From assembly GCA_021234155.1 (NCBI GenBank), contig JAJEKV010000032.1, positions 14,340,283-14,404,282 on the forward strand: a stretch of 64,000 nt of DNA. The letters run 5' to 3'. The notes below the pieces were generated by a model. It was given only the letters and a program-made list of their open reading frames with translations, ran no database searches and was not told the DNA's origin. Of the stretch, positions 39,090 to 50,250 are shown piece after piece. Made by a program: the position numbers and the translations under genes. The stretch is from Isoetes taiwanensis (Eukaryota > Streptophyta > Lycopodiopsida > Isoetales > Isoetaceae). Within the stretch, counting starts at the first letter, position 1; each line of letters opens with the position of its first letter.

Positions 39090-39610
39090 ATAGTCGACCT
39101 TCAGCGACGTCTAGAGGTCGTTGAACGACGTCAAATCGTCGAGGAACGACGACAACGTCGTTTGACGACGGTAACGTCGTTCAACGGCATCAGGACGTCA
39201 TTCAACGACGCCACACAGAGCTGACATGTCCACCATGCTTGCGTGGCATGGTGCTGGCGCCACGCTGGCAAGCGCGCGTGTCGTGCCACATGCACAAAAC
39301 GTCGTTTAACGTCGTCTCGTGGATCTGACGTGGCACATCCGGCTGCGTGGCTTGCTGACATGCCAGGCCGCACGCCAAGGTGTTACGCGCCACGCCGACA
39401 ACGGCGACTAAAAATCCGGCGTGACCCGGTCGGCCTTCGTGGCTTGCCGACATGCCGCCGGCACGCCAAAGTGTCCCGCCATCGTCAACATGACGCCGTT
39501 AAACGACGCTTAGGATATCGGCGTGGCAGCGGTTTTGCCGGCGTGGGCGGCATCGCCCACGCCACGCTATTGTCGCCAGAGCGCCACGTAAGCGGCGCCG
39601 TTTAACAACG
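39090..39610. repeat. left subterminal palindrome cluster
   Basis: Repeated motifs such as GTCGTTGAACGACGTC, CGTCGTTTGACGACG, CGTCGTTCAACGGC and GCCGTTAAACGACGC, built on GTCGTTnAACGAC. They make many short GC-rich reading frames that are not genes. Confidence 0.85.
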
Positions 39611-39680
39611 CACTCTTTTTTTTTTTTTTTTTTTTTAAGTGGAAAAAAAAATTTAATCTTGGCGACGCCGCTTATCGTTT

Positions 39681-42623
39681 GGAATGCCAAAATTACCCTA
39701 GGGACCAAGTTACACGGTCGGGTTTTGCAAAAAAGCGACACACTTACGCCCTACATTGCAAGATTCAATGCCCACCTCCTAGGCCAATTGACTACGAGTG
39801 TGTTGGACATGAGATAGTTTGGCGCCGAGAAGAAAAGGGCCTACTCGCCACAAAACTTGGTCCCTAGAGCAATGTCGACGCTCCGAGTCCATTGGCGAGC
39901 CGAATCACGGTTCCGGAGAGGGAAGTTGCCCGTCCGCCGCCGTGGCCGGGGAGAGGACTTTTGGGGCAAGCCGCTTCGGGTGGTTTTAGGGTCGTGCTCA
40001 AGGCCAACACCCCCTCTACGCCAAGACATGGCGCAAAGGTCCTAGTCGAATCTGACAAGGATAGAGCCTCCGAAACGTAAACCCTATGAGTTGCCAGGTT
40101 CTAGCAGGGTTTGCATTTTGGGTGCCGAGTTTTGGTCTTTTGCACTTGGGACATGGCCGATCACATGCAGTTGAGAACGCGAAGCAAGGGGAACTGACGG
40201 AATCGAGTTTGGACCTGTACTCCTCCCGCTGTGGCAGTTAGAAGTCAAGGCCCGCTTTTGCAGTAGCAAGACATTCGTAAATTCGTAATTAATGCATAGT
40301 ACGGGCTTAAATTCTGATTTTTTGTCAGCTAGCTTCCTAAGTCATCGCCAACATACATGCCAACTTTCAAAAATTTTGGATAAGGTTTAGATCAAATAGT
40401 TTGTATTAGAACGGTCCGGGCAGCCTGTTGTTGGGCAGCCGAGCTGGCACATTTGCCCAAGTCAAACAAGGCCAGGACGTTGCAAGGCCTCCTCATTAGA
40501 GGGGAGAGTCTGAACCCCAGGAGGCGAGCCCCAAAAGCTTCCCCGAGGCGCCTTTCGGCGGCACTCCGGGGCGACGCTAAAGACCACACTCCGGGATCTC
40601 GGTTCCGTGATTCGGCCAGTTGAATCCTTTGTTCAAGGAACCTGGTCGAGAAGGTCCAAAAATCCAACATCCGTCCGGGAGAACATATCAAACCGCCAAG
40701 CGCCCCGCGAGGCGGCGATTAGTAGAAACCAAAGTGTTTTGTCGTTCGGACATTGCGGAGGTCGAAATGGCGATTCGACTTTCGCCACATCGTCAGGAAT
40801 GCCAAAATTACCCTAGGGACCAAGTTACCACGGTCATTTTTGCAAAAAGAAAGAAACACTTACGCCCTACATTGCGATTCGCCAGACCACCTCCTAGGCC
40901 AATTGACTACGAAAGTGTGTTGCACATGAGATAGTTTGGCTTCTTCGAGAAGGGGTGGGCTTCGGCCACAAAACTTGGTCCCTAGGGCAATGTCGACGTT
41001 TTGAGTCCATTGGCAGAGACAGATCACGGTTCCGGAGAGGGAAAGTTGCCCGTCCGTCGCCGGGGCAACCGGGGAGAGGACTTTTGGGGCAAGCTGCTTC
41101 GGGGTGGTTTTAGGGTCCGCGGTTTCAAGCGCCAACACCCCCTCTACTTCAAGACATCGGTAGCAAGGTCCTAGTCAAATCGACAAGGATAGAGACTCGA
41201 AAAGTAAACCCTATGAGTTGCCGGGTTCTAGCGGGGTTTGGCGTTTTGGATGCCGAAGTTTTGGTCTTTTGCACTTGGGACGTGGGCGATCACATGCGAT
41301 TGAGAACGCGAAGCAAGGGAACTGACGAAATGGAGTTTGGACCTGTACTCCTCCCGCTGTGGCAGTTAGAAGTCAAGGCCCGCTTTTGCAGTAGCAAGAC
41401 ATTCGTAAATTCGTAATTAATGCATAGTACGGACTTAAATTCTGATTTTTTGTCAGCTAGCTTCCTAAGTCATCGCCAACATACAAGCCAACTTTCAAAA
41501 ATTTTGGATAAGGTTTAGATCAAATAGTTTGCATTAGAACGGTCCAGGCAAACTTGTTGTTGGGCAGGCGAGCCGGCTGGCACACTTGCCCAAGTCAAAC
41601 AAGGCCGAGGACCTTGCAAGGCCTCCCTCATTAGAGGGGAGAGTCCGACCCCGGGAGGTGAGCCCCAAAAAGCTTCCCGAGGCAGCCTTTCCGGCAAAGC
41701 ACTCCGGCCGGGCGTTTTCGGCAAAGCACTCCCGGGATCTCGGTTCCGTGATCAGAGCCCGATTTGAATCCTTTGTTCAAGGAACCTGGTCCGAAAAGGT
41801 CCAAAAAAATCCAACATCCGTCCGGGAGAACATATCAAACCGCGAAGCGTCCTGCGGGCGACAATGTAGAAACCAAAGTGTTTTGTCGTTCGGACATTGC
41901 GGAGGCTCCGAAATGGCGATTCGACTTTGCCACATCATCCGGAATGCCAAAATTACCCTAGAGACCAAGTTACACGGTCATTTTTGCAAAAGAAAGAAAC
42001 ACTTACGCCCTACATTGCAGTATTCAGCAGCCACCTCCTAGGCCAATTGACTACGAGTGTGTTGCACGTGAGATAGTTTGGCGCTTCTTCGAGAAGGGGT
42101 GGGCTTCTGGCCACAAAACTTGGTCCCTAGGGCAATGTCGACGTTCGAGTCCATTGGCGAGAGGCGGATCACGGTTCGGAGAGGGGAAGTTGCCCGTCCG
42201 TTGCGTGGCCTTCCGAGAGGACTTTTGGGGCGGCTGCTTCAGGGTGGTTTTAGGGTCCGTGCTCAAGGCCAACACCCGCCCCTACGCCAAGACACAATTG
42301 CAAGGTCCTAGTCAAATCTGACAAGGATAGAGCCTCCGAAACGTAAACCCTATGAGTTGCCAAGTTCTAGCAGGGTTTGCGTTTTGGGTGCCGAGTTTTG
42401 GTCTTTTGCACTTGGGACGTGGCCGATCACATGTCTGATTGAGAACGCCAAGCAAGGGAACCCGGCGGAATGGAGTTTGGACTGTACTCCTCGGTTGTGG
42501 CAGTTAGAAGTCAAGGCCCGCTTTTGCAATATCAAGACATTCGTAAATTCGTAATTAATGCATAGTACGGACTTAAATTCTGATTTTTTGTCAGCTAGCT
42601 TCCTAAGTCATCGTCAACATACA
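39681..42623. repeat. 1.1-kb internal tandem repeat, about 2.6 copies
   Basis: Units start at GGAATGCCAAAATTACCCTA: 39681, 40796 and 41941 (periods 1115 and 1145). The third stops near 42623, after AAGTCATCGTCAACATACA. Units differ by substitutions and many one-base indels. No frame is conserved across all copies, so this looks non-coding. Confidence 0.88.
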
Positions 42624-42693
42624 GGCATGTTGAGATAAACTACATCTTCGCATGTTGGTAGGGTATTAGTTCTCATAGCAGGGGACAAAATTA

Positions 42694-42825
<132 letters not shown>

Positions 42826-43132
42826 GTCGTAACAAACGAACACGTAGCTACATATACTATTGGTGGAAACCTAACCTTTTTAAATCTAACAAAATAAAAT
42901 TTTAAGATCAACTACATCTTTGCATGTTGGTAAGGTATTAGTTATTATAGCAGGTACGGTATTACTAGTTATCATCATCGTATTATATACCTCATAGCTC
43001 AACGGATGTACCACAAAACATTGAACATTCTCAGGGTGGTATATTTCATAACTTTAACGGGTGTAACAAGTCAAATAAACCCCTATCCAGTTAAATAAAC
43101 CCATGTATCAAGTGTACATGCATTCTATACTC

Positions 43133-43133
43133 T

Positions 43134-43169
<36 letters not shown>
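43133..43169. repeat. poly(T)-poly(A) palindrome
   Basis: About 21 T followed by 16 A, immediately before the GC-rich palindromes at 43170-43250. It resembles the T-run at 39616-39637 next to the left palindrome cluster. Confidence 0.85.
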
Positions 43170-43810
43170 CGCCGTTATAAACGTCGTTCAACAACGTTTT
43201 GAAGCGTCGTTTAACGACGCCACGACGCCGTTAAACGGCGACATTGCGGATTTAAATCGAAAAAGCAAAGTAATCCCGCCGCTTATTTTCGAGCAACCAA
43301 AGCTTATGGAGGAGCGTTTTTTGAGGCGATTTTTGGCGCGGATCTACTTTGGGGTCTATTCTAAGTGTATGCCAAGCTTCATAAGGTATGTGCACGGATC
43401 AACCAACTCGTTTTTTGAATCTAAACTTGTTTTTGGGTAGATTTAGGGCTTTTTGTATTTGTTGTTTGTTCTTCCTTCAACCTTCATTCTTCTTCTTCCA
43501 TTCTTGCATCCTTCTTCCATACATATTCTTCCATTCCCTTTGTCATCTTCTTCTTCGATTCTTCCTCCTCTTATACTACTTCTTCCTCCTCTTATTCAAA
43601 TTCTTACTCTTAATCCTCCTCTTGCGCTTCATCTTCTTCGTATTCTTCCTCCCCATTTTCGGGTTCCTCCTCTTCTTCTTAGCCTTTTCTTCTTCGGAAT
43701 TCTTCCATTCTTCTTCTAATTTTTTTTCCCATCTAAGAAGACGTCGTTAAAAGACGAGACCCTTCTTCTTTCCAAAATTTTTCCTTATTAGTTTTTTTAT
43801 ACTATTTCTT

Positions 43811-44155
43811 TCTAATCATTGAATTTTTTGTTTTGCATGTACACTCCTAGCAAAATGTGTTGTTCTTGCAAAACAACTTGGCACCTCTTCCAGGTAAGGA
43901 TTTAATTTTTTCAATACGCTAATAAAATACTAATGCTTTATTTAGGTTAAATTGTTATCCAAGAAGGGGACGTCATTGAAACCACCCCTCCCCCATTGAT
44001 TTTCCATATTTTTTTTTCCTTTAAGTTGTTTATTTATACTAATATTTTACTAATCATTGAATTTATTGTTTTGCATGTACACTCCTAGCAAATGCATTGT
44101 TTGTGCAAAACAACTTTGCCACCTTGTACCAGGTAAGCATTTAATTTTCAATATG
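43811..44155 (+). repeat. duplicated exon-like module in the CACTA interior
   Basis: Two copies (43811-43915 and 44050-44155) share TAATCATTGAATTT, TTGCATGTACACTCCTAG, CAAAACAACTT and CAGGTAAG. Each has an acceptor-like CTCCTAG and a donor-like CAG|GTAAG around a 43-44 base segment (43851-43893; 44089-44132). This looks like a duplicated small exon, perhaps left from an autonomous element's transcript. Confidence 0.6.
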
Positions 44156-44429
44156 CTTAATGTATTGATTAATGTATTTAGCTTAATTTATTGATTAATG
44201 TATTTAGCTAAAAAAATTGGGGCTTCATTTATTTTTGTATTTTTTTAATATATTTAAGCGACATCATTTAATGACGTTAAAATCTTATATTTCTTTATTG
44301 GTTAAATTCATTTTATAGGCTTTAATATTAAATGTATTAACTTCATTCATAATAAATGTATTATTATTATTTTTTCAATTTATATAAAAAAAAAATTAAA
44401 AAAAATTAATTTTTTTTTAATACACGTAA

Positions 44430-44860
44430 GCAACGTCGTTAAACGACGTTGCTTACGTGGCGCTCTTGTACGACGTCATTAAACGACGGCGTAATGCGTG
44501 GGCTCGCCCACGTCGAACAACGCCGGGTAACGCCGCTGCTTTGCGCCCGGCCCGCGTGGTTTTATGTAATGCGGACGTCGTTAAACGACATCAAACACGT
44601 ACGCCACGTCGCCAACCGCTTTCGCCGACGCCTACCGGCCGCCGCGCGGCGTGGCGTGCGATAATGCGATGGCGTCGTTGAACGGCGTTACGTCGCCGCT
44701 TTAAGACGACGCCGATTCGCGGCGCCGTATAGCGGCGATAAACATCGTGATAACGGCGCGGGCGACGTCGTAATAGGCGTCGTTTATCGACGATTTAACG
44801 TCGTTGATCGACGTTCAAACGACGTCTGGACGTCGTAATAGACGTCGTAACAGGGCTTTA
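44430..44860. repeat. right subterminal palindrome cluster
   Basis: Dense AACGTCGTTAAACGACG, GTCGTTTATCGACGA and GACGTCGTAATAGACGTCG motifs, the right-hand counterpart of the left cluster. Confidence 0.85.
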
Positions 44861-45518
44861 ATTTTGTAGTGATTTCTTCAAATTTATGAAAAAAATGCAC
44901 CTCCATCCTGAAACAATATATACTGTAGTAGCCTGCCATTTTTTGGCAATTGCCCATCAATCTTTGCACTTACTTAAAATTGAAAGCATGATTATGATCG
45001 TCAACCTTCAAAAATTTCGATGTCCAACATGGACATGCAACTAAGATTTCATTCTCCACATTAAATGCTATTACTCTGCATTCGTTTACAACCCCACCCA
45101 CCATAACACACTTTACATATTCCCATGCAATCACTTATCTTGTCCATGATTCAAAATATACATGAGACAAATGGAACTTATCGTAATCTTACAACAGAAG
45201 CTTCCTACAAGACATATAGACGGAGGCAATATTCTTTATTTGTGAAAAAATGACGATATTATGAAAATATAATGTAGATGAATAAAACAAGAACACATCA
45301 TTTGTAGCATCATATAATGGTACCTACAATTTTACACATTTTCAACTCCATTGCTACCCTATCCGGACGTGACACATGGCTACTAAGGCCCGGGAATGTC
45401 GGGCATCTATTACTAGTTAAAGGTTAAGATAGTATAAAGCTTGCCTTTGGCCATGTGTAATATGAGAATTCGATCAAAGTTCTACTCTAGCTCATAATTA
45501 CATTCTAGAAGCTCATAG

Positions 45519-45617
45519 ATTCAATTCAATTCAATTCAATTCAATTCAATTCAATTCTATTCTATTCTATTCTATTCTATTCTATTCTATTCTATTCTAT
45601 TCTATTCTATTCTATTC
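45519..45617. repeat. (TTCAA)n then (TTCTA)n microsatellite
   Basis: About seven TTCAA units pass into about twelve TTCTA units. The same pentamers follow retroelement tails at 31670 and 47350, so this may be an old LINE/SINE tail. Confidence 0.95.
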
Positions 45618-45913
45618 TTTACTTATTAGAGATATTCACACACACATTATTAGATCTAGAGTCGACTATTGTAATTATTTCTCGATCCCATAAGAGCATT
45701 TTAGTTTATTCAATTACATGAATGAGGAGAATTTGCCACACTTTTATCTGAACTATATGATTAACCCATCAGATTTCAAAATACTATTAACCAATATTGG
45801 AACACGTAATTTGAGGATGGAAATATAGTAGATATTATGAACGTTTTAAATGAATATAAACCACAATCTTCTCACTCCCATTCCACACACCCACCACAAT
45901 TAAATGTAATAAG

Positions 45914-46020
45914 AAAAGGTCGAGAGCGAGCTGTTTCGCTGTGAAACAGTCTGGTGAGCCGCGAAGCGGCAAGCCAGCTGTTTCACTACGAAACAGCGAG
46001 TTCCGACCTTTTTTTTTTTT
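45914..46020. other. cloverleaf-like nested palindrome followed by a T-run
   Basis: A 9-bp closing stem, AAAAGGTCG (45914-45922) with CGACCTTTT (46004-46012), encloses three hairpins: CTGTTTC-GCTGT-GAAACAG (45931-45949), GCCGC-GAA-GCGGC (45958-45970) and GCTGTTTC-ACTAC-GAAACAGC (45977-45997). A run of T follows to 46020. The shape is a four-way junction with Pol III-terminator-like T's, but there is no box A or box B. It could be a structured RNA, or the DNA end of an element. Confidence 0.6.
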
Positions 46021-46203
46021 ACATAAAAGTCAATGACGGCGACATTTTAGCCCGCCCAACTGGTTTTTCCGGCGACATTTTAGCCCCCCGACTGGTTTCT
46101 CCAGCAGTAAATACACCTGATTTTCAAGTGATCCGGAATAGAACTATTACAGGTTTAAATCTGGGCTGAAAAAGGGCGAAATATCGTTGTCGTGACTTTT
46201 ATG
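46021..46203. mobile_element. short TIR element, about 183 bp
   Basis: ACATAAAAGTC at 46021-46031 is inverted at 46193-46203, and the similarity extends inward about 30 bases (GGCGACATTTTAGCCC against GGGCGAAATATCG). Two direct copies of CGACATTTTAGCCC are inside. No target duplication was found. Confidence 0.5.
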
Positions 46204-46859
46204 TGTCTATAATGTTCAATATATTCCAATTTGCAATTGTGTTGCTAATTGGATTTGATATTTTCCACATCCTAAAGCATCATAAAGCACCACCTAACAC
46301 CCCCCAATGCTAAGCAATGCATACCTACTCCATCGTGTACCCATTCTATTCCGCTTTACGTATTCCATTATTCCTACCCATGCATGCAAGGCTAATGCCT
46401 GACCTTCCCAAAACCTACAGTTCACACTGTATGGCCATTATTAAATTTACAATTGTGTATTTCCCATTACAACTATGCATTTTGCATGTATACTACACAT
46501 TCTATCAATCTATTGCATTTTCACGTTTCATGCACCCATGATTAATGCATGGGATTGCTGGTCATAGGTTTGTAGTAGTCTTTAGTATTCATATAGCACT
46601 AAGTTAGTGGGATTGAGAGTGGGAAGGGGGGGATTGGAGATTTAAGTAGAATATGGCTATCCAAAGAAACAATGACATTTCTCCTAAAGGTCGGACTTTG
46701 ACATCAACAACTTTTGTCCTTAGAGTGAAATCCATTCAAGTTGATGTGGCTACTTTCACTATGGCAAAGTATTTATTACAACTAGAGACAAAAGGACTAT
46801 CTATGGTGTTTTGATAAAGAACGCGTATGTCCTTGCAACCAAGCAAGAGAAGAACGTGA

Positions 46860-47072
46860 CTGTTGGGCAAATTCCAGAGTAGAGAAGGATTGTTCCGGTT
46901 GAAACTAAGAATTTCCGGTTGAGATAGCGCATTGTAGGAAAATTTCCGGTAGATTTTTATGCATATTTGTATAAGGGTAATACAAATTTCCGATTGGGAA
47001 TTTAAAATATCCGACTATTTGATGAAAGAGTAGGAAAATTTCCAATTGGGTTTAAAAACTTTGCCCAACACT
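46860..47072. mobile_element. hAT-type MITE with 8-bp target duplication
   Basis: TGTTGGGCAAA (46861-46871) is matched by TTTGCCCAACA near the right end (47060-47070). Both sides carry GAACGTGA (46852-46859 and 47073-47080), the 8-base duplication expected for hAT. The interior repeats TTTCCGGTTG and variants about six times. It has no coding capacity. Confidence 0.82.
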
Positions 47073-47256
47073 GAACGTGATGCTCATGCATCCAATGCTC
47101 ATGCATCCAATGGTGGGAGGAATAAGAAGATCCTGTTTCAAAGATGGCTACAACGTGGAACACATCCCAATGTTGATGCTCATCCAAGTGAAGGGTCTGA
47201 GAGAAGACACGGTGTTATGGGAGGCTACTTCTTGTGTCAGAAGCTATAGGAGGCTC

Positions 47257-47300
47257 ATATGGTCTATAAATAAAAGGGATATGGTCTATAAATAAAAGGG
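47257..47300 (+). promoter_or_regulatory. duplicated TATA box upstream of the glycosyltransferase
   Basis: A 22-base unit containing TCTATAAATAAAAGGG occurs twice in direct tandem (47257-47278 and 47279-47300), giving TATAAATA at 47265 and 47287. The distance to the ATG (about 150-180 bases) suits a core promoter with a short leader. Confidence 0.65.
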
Positions 47301-47402
47301 TGATGCAAGATTGGGCAAGAACGAGGAAGAGGGGCGGGCATGGGCAATAGAATAGAATAGAATAGGGTTGTTATGGTCGATGAGGACTGAGAAGAGGGAT
47401 AA

Positions 47403-47436
47403 TTGAATTGAATTGAGTTTTATCGTCCACGGAGAC
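47403..47436 (-). repeat. retroelement 3' tail in the glycosyltransferase leader
   Basis: Read on the minus strand: GTCTCCGTGGACGATAAAAC then CAATTCAATTCAATT, the tail seen at 31651 and 49605. It ends about 10 bases before the start codon, so the leader is partly made of a LINE or SINE end. Confidence 0.65.
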
Positions 47437-47444
47437 GGAATAGA

Positions 47445-48928
47445 ATGGGGGAAGCAAAGCATGTGTTGATGCTTTCGTTTCCATCGCAGGGGCATGTAAG
47501 CTCATTTCTAAATCTAGCAAGGAGGCTGGTAGGGATGGGAGTAAAAGTGACAATGGCCAACACAATGCCATACCATGAGAAATTTGTGGCGCTGCACGAC
47601 CAAAATCCGCTCCTTCGATTTGAGGCCCTTCCGGATGCCACAAAGGGAGGAGGAGGCCAGGCCACGCTCTTCCCTCTCATCCTTTCGGACCAGACCGAGC
47701 TCCGCGATGCTGCAGCGGCCATAGTCGCCGATCTCATCCGCTCCGATTCCGCCCCCTGCTGCATCCTCGCCGATCGGTTCTTCCATTGGGCCCCCGACCT
47801 CGCCCATAGCTTTCAAATCCCCTGCGCCTGCGTCTTCACCCCTTGCCTCTCCTCTGCCATCTGCGATGCCCACCATCATCGATTGAACGCTGAAATGAAG
47901 AAAAATGGTGCGTAATCAGCTGCCCATATCTTAATTTTGTAACCCATATCTTAATCTCGCTGTTTTCAGGAGAATCTGGAGCGTAATCAGCTTTTCTGCC
48001 ATCGCCCATATCTTAATTTTGTAACCCATATCTTACTCTCGCTGTTTTCAGAAGAATCTGGAGAGTATCATGTCGATGGGCTTCCGCCGCTGCAGTTCTG
48101 CGACCTTCCTGGGCATATGGAATACAAACGATTTGGGGGTTATGATATTAGCAAATACAGAGTTCCTCAAGTGCTTGCAAAGGCGAAATGGGTTCTGGTT
48201 AATACAGTAGAAGAAATTGAAGGCGAGCTTGTAAATTACTTGCCCAAAGCCATACCCATAGGTCCTTTAGTTTCTAATAAAGTCCTCGGATTGCCGGATC
48301 AAGACGAATTGCCGTCTCTGCACAAGCCAGATCTGTCCTGCATTGAATGGCTAAACCAACAAGCGCCCTCGTCTGTGCTTTACATTTCATTCGGCAGTAT
48401 TGCTGCTATTTCCGCCCAGCAGATTGAAGAAATTGCCCTCGGATTGGAAGATAGTAACCAGCCTTTTTGTGGGTTATCAGATCCGGCACGGTTCAAGGGC
48501 TCAAAGATGGATTTATGGAGGATTTTGAAACCCGAAATAAAGGCAAGGGGCTTATCATATCCTGGGCTCCCCAGCTCGATGTTCTGAAGAATTCTGCCAT
48601 CGCCGGATTTATGACACACTGCGGGTGGAATTCGATCATAGAAAGCCTGTGCTGCGGAGGAATTCCTCTGCTGGGTTTGCCTCTTATGGCCGAGCAGTGC
48701 TTGAACTGTAAAATGCTGCAGGATGTGTGGAAGATTGGAGTTCGTTTGTCGGGAGATGAGCGCGGCATTGTTTCAAGGAAAATTATCGCAAACGGCATAA
48801 GCAGATTGATAAACAATGGCGAGGATTTGAAGAAAAAGACTCAGATATTCAGTGATGCTTTGAGAAAGGCTGTGATGCCACAGGGCTCTTCCTTTCGCAA
48901 TCTCCAGACCTTTGTCTCTAGCTTGTAG
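47445..48928 (+). CDS. UDP-glycosyltransferase (family 1), two exons, one frameshift
   Basis: It transfers sugar from UDP-sugar to small molecules such as phenolics or terpenoids in the cytosol. Exon 1 (47445-47907) begins MGEAKHVLMLSFPSQGHVSS, with the catalytic His in QGH. Exon 2 runs 48052-48928. It contains the acceptor-side region, SVLYISFGS, and the PSPG box: WAPQLDVLKNSAIAGFMTHC, GWNSIIES, and a final MAEQ, whose Gln suggests UDP-glucose. Total is about 447 residues, slightly short but complete. A run of five T at 48464-48468, where six are needed, shifts frame in QPF(L)WVI. Everything downstream is intact, so this may be a base-calling error. The acceptor substrate cannot be read from sequence. 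Confidence 0.88.
47908..48062 (+). repeat. tandem duplication inside the glycosyltransferase intron
   Basis: GCGTAATCAGC...CCCATATCTTAATTTTG...CTGTTTTCAG...AGAATCTGGA occurs at 47910-47980 and again at 47981-48061. This gives two acceptors (47969 and 48051), each followed by nearly the same exon start. The first leads to a stop (GESGA then TAA); only the second keeps the frame. Confidence 0.85.
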
Positions 48929-50040
48929 GTGGTTCACGCTTGGTTTGACTTCCTTGTATTTTTCATAAACAAGTTTGTCATTTGAATTGTTCACCCATTC
49001 TTTTTCTTAAAAAAAGAAGATTCTTTTGTCTAGTATTCTAGATGTCACGAGACATTGACTTTCTTGTGTGCAATGTTTCAATACGAAGAGATCAGTTGCA
49101 TTACATTTAGTGGGGAGACTGTTAGGTGAATATGGTGGAAACCAATTACATTATATTTAGTGGGGAGAATATTTAGATAAATATGCGTAAATGTCTCGAA
49201 ACTTATTTAAAAACTGAATGCAAATGTACTATCTGCCATTTGTCATTGGCTAGGTAGGTAGGTAGGCTAGTAGATATGGATAATTTTTTAACGTCCACGA
49301 AAACCAATAGGCCATGAGACCCAAACAACAGATGCATGAAAGACCAAAATTACAAAGAGCTAATAACAAAAATAAAGACGATGCAAAAGATAACGTAACT
49401 ACTTCTTACGAAGGGTAAAATAATAAAGGTAATAGACTTCTCACGTATATATCACATTAGCAACATCCATAGGCCATAAAAGACCAAGTAGAAACACCAA
49501 GTTGCCTTTTTATATCCCAGAGCATGCGGCCACGTATTCAATCTCATTGATATGAATGTATCTGCGTATAGTAACTCATGACGAGCAAGTTTTTGTCATA
49601 GTAGGTCCCATGGCCTATTGGTCTCCGTGGACGTTAAAAAATCTATTACGTTCGATTCTATTCCTTCATTGGTAACCATAAAAATGAGTATATTCATAGG
49701 ACCTATTAGTTAGGATGCTTATTTTAAATCAGCGAGAGTGGAACTCCTTAAAAACACACATGCAAAGCTGAAAAGCCCATGCTCCAAATCCATCAATACA
49801 AACTTGAAAAGCCCATGCTCCAAATCCATCAATACAATCTTTATAAGCTGATCATGAAATGCCAACCATAGGTATAAAGCTTCAAACATAGCCACGTGAA
49901 TTTCTTTATAAGCTAGTCATGAAATGTCATATCGTAGTAAAAGTTCAACCAATACATGAAGGGAAAGGCCATGGCCATTGGCCAACAATTAAGTGCAATC
50001 TTTATATGCTTGTCACAAATGTCATATCGTTATCATAGAT
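48929..50040. other. no gene; facing retroelement tails at 49263-49325 and 49605-49670
   Basis: The minus-strand tail (TTTTTTAACGTCCACG, CCAATAGGCCATGAG) and plus-strand tail (CATGGCCTATTGGTCTCCG, TGGACGTTAAAAAATC) form an inverted repeat about 280 bases apart. The space between has no recognisable coding sequence. Confidence 0.6.
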
Positions 50041-50250
50041 CCAAAAGTTCAAGCATTGAAGATTGTTGTTTGGTTGTCAAGGGATGAGCATGGCATTCCA
50101 AGCAAAAGTCTTGTAAGTGGCCTGAGAAGATTGATAAGTAATGGTGAGGATCTTAAGAAAAAGATACAGGTATCTAGTATTGCTTTGTGAAAGGTGGTCA
50201 TGCCGAAGGGCTCTTCCCAACTTGGAGGCATTTGAATCTAGCTTGTAGGT
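50040..50250 (+). pseudogene. C-terminal fragment of a second UDP-glycosyltransferase
   Basis: WLSRDEHGIPSKSLVSGLRR then LISNGEDLKKKIQVSSIAL, a stop, then VVMPKGSS. It matches the last 60 residues of the glycosyltransferase at 47445-48928 (LSGDERGIVSRKII, LINNGEDLKKKTQIF, VMPQGSS). Nothing upstream of it remains, so it is the 3' relic of a tandem duplicate about 1.2 kb downstream. Confidence 0.85.

Noticed and set aside
39131-39741. Overlapping GC-rich frames on both strands, and similar at 44449-44681
   Set aside because: They arise from palindromic GTCGTTnAACGAC clusters in CACTA subterminal regions; no codon structure or domain.
39679-42554. Many 60-150 codon frames in the 1.1-kb repeats
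   Set aside because: Frames are not conserved between the units, which differ by frequent one-base indels.
43388-43750. Leu/Phe-rich membrane-like protein
   Set aside because: Low-complexity CTT-rich sequence; overlapping frames give similar hydrophobic runs, with no start context or domain.
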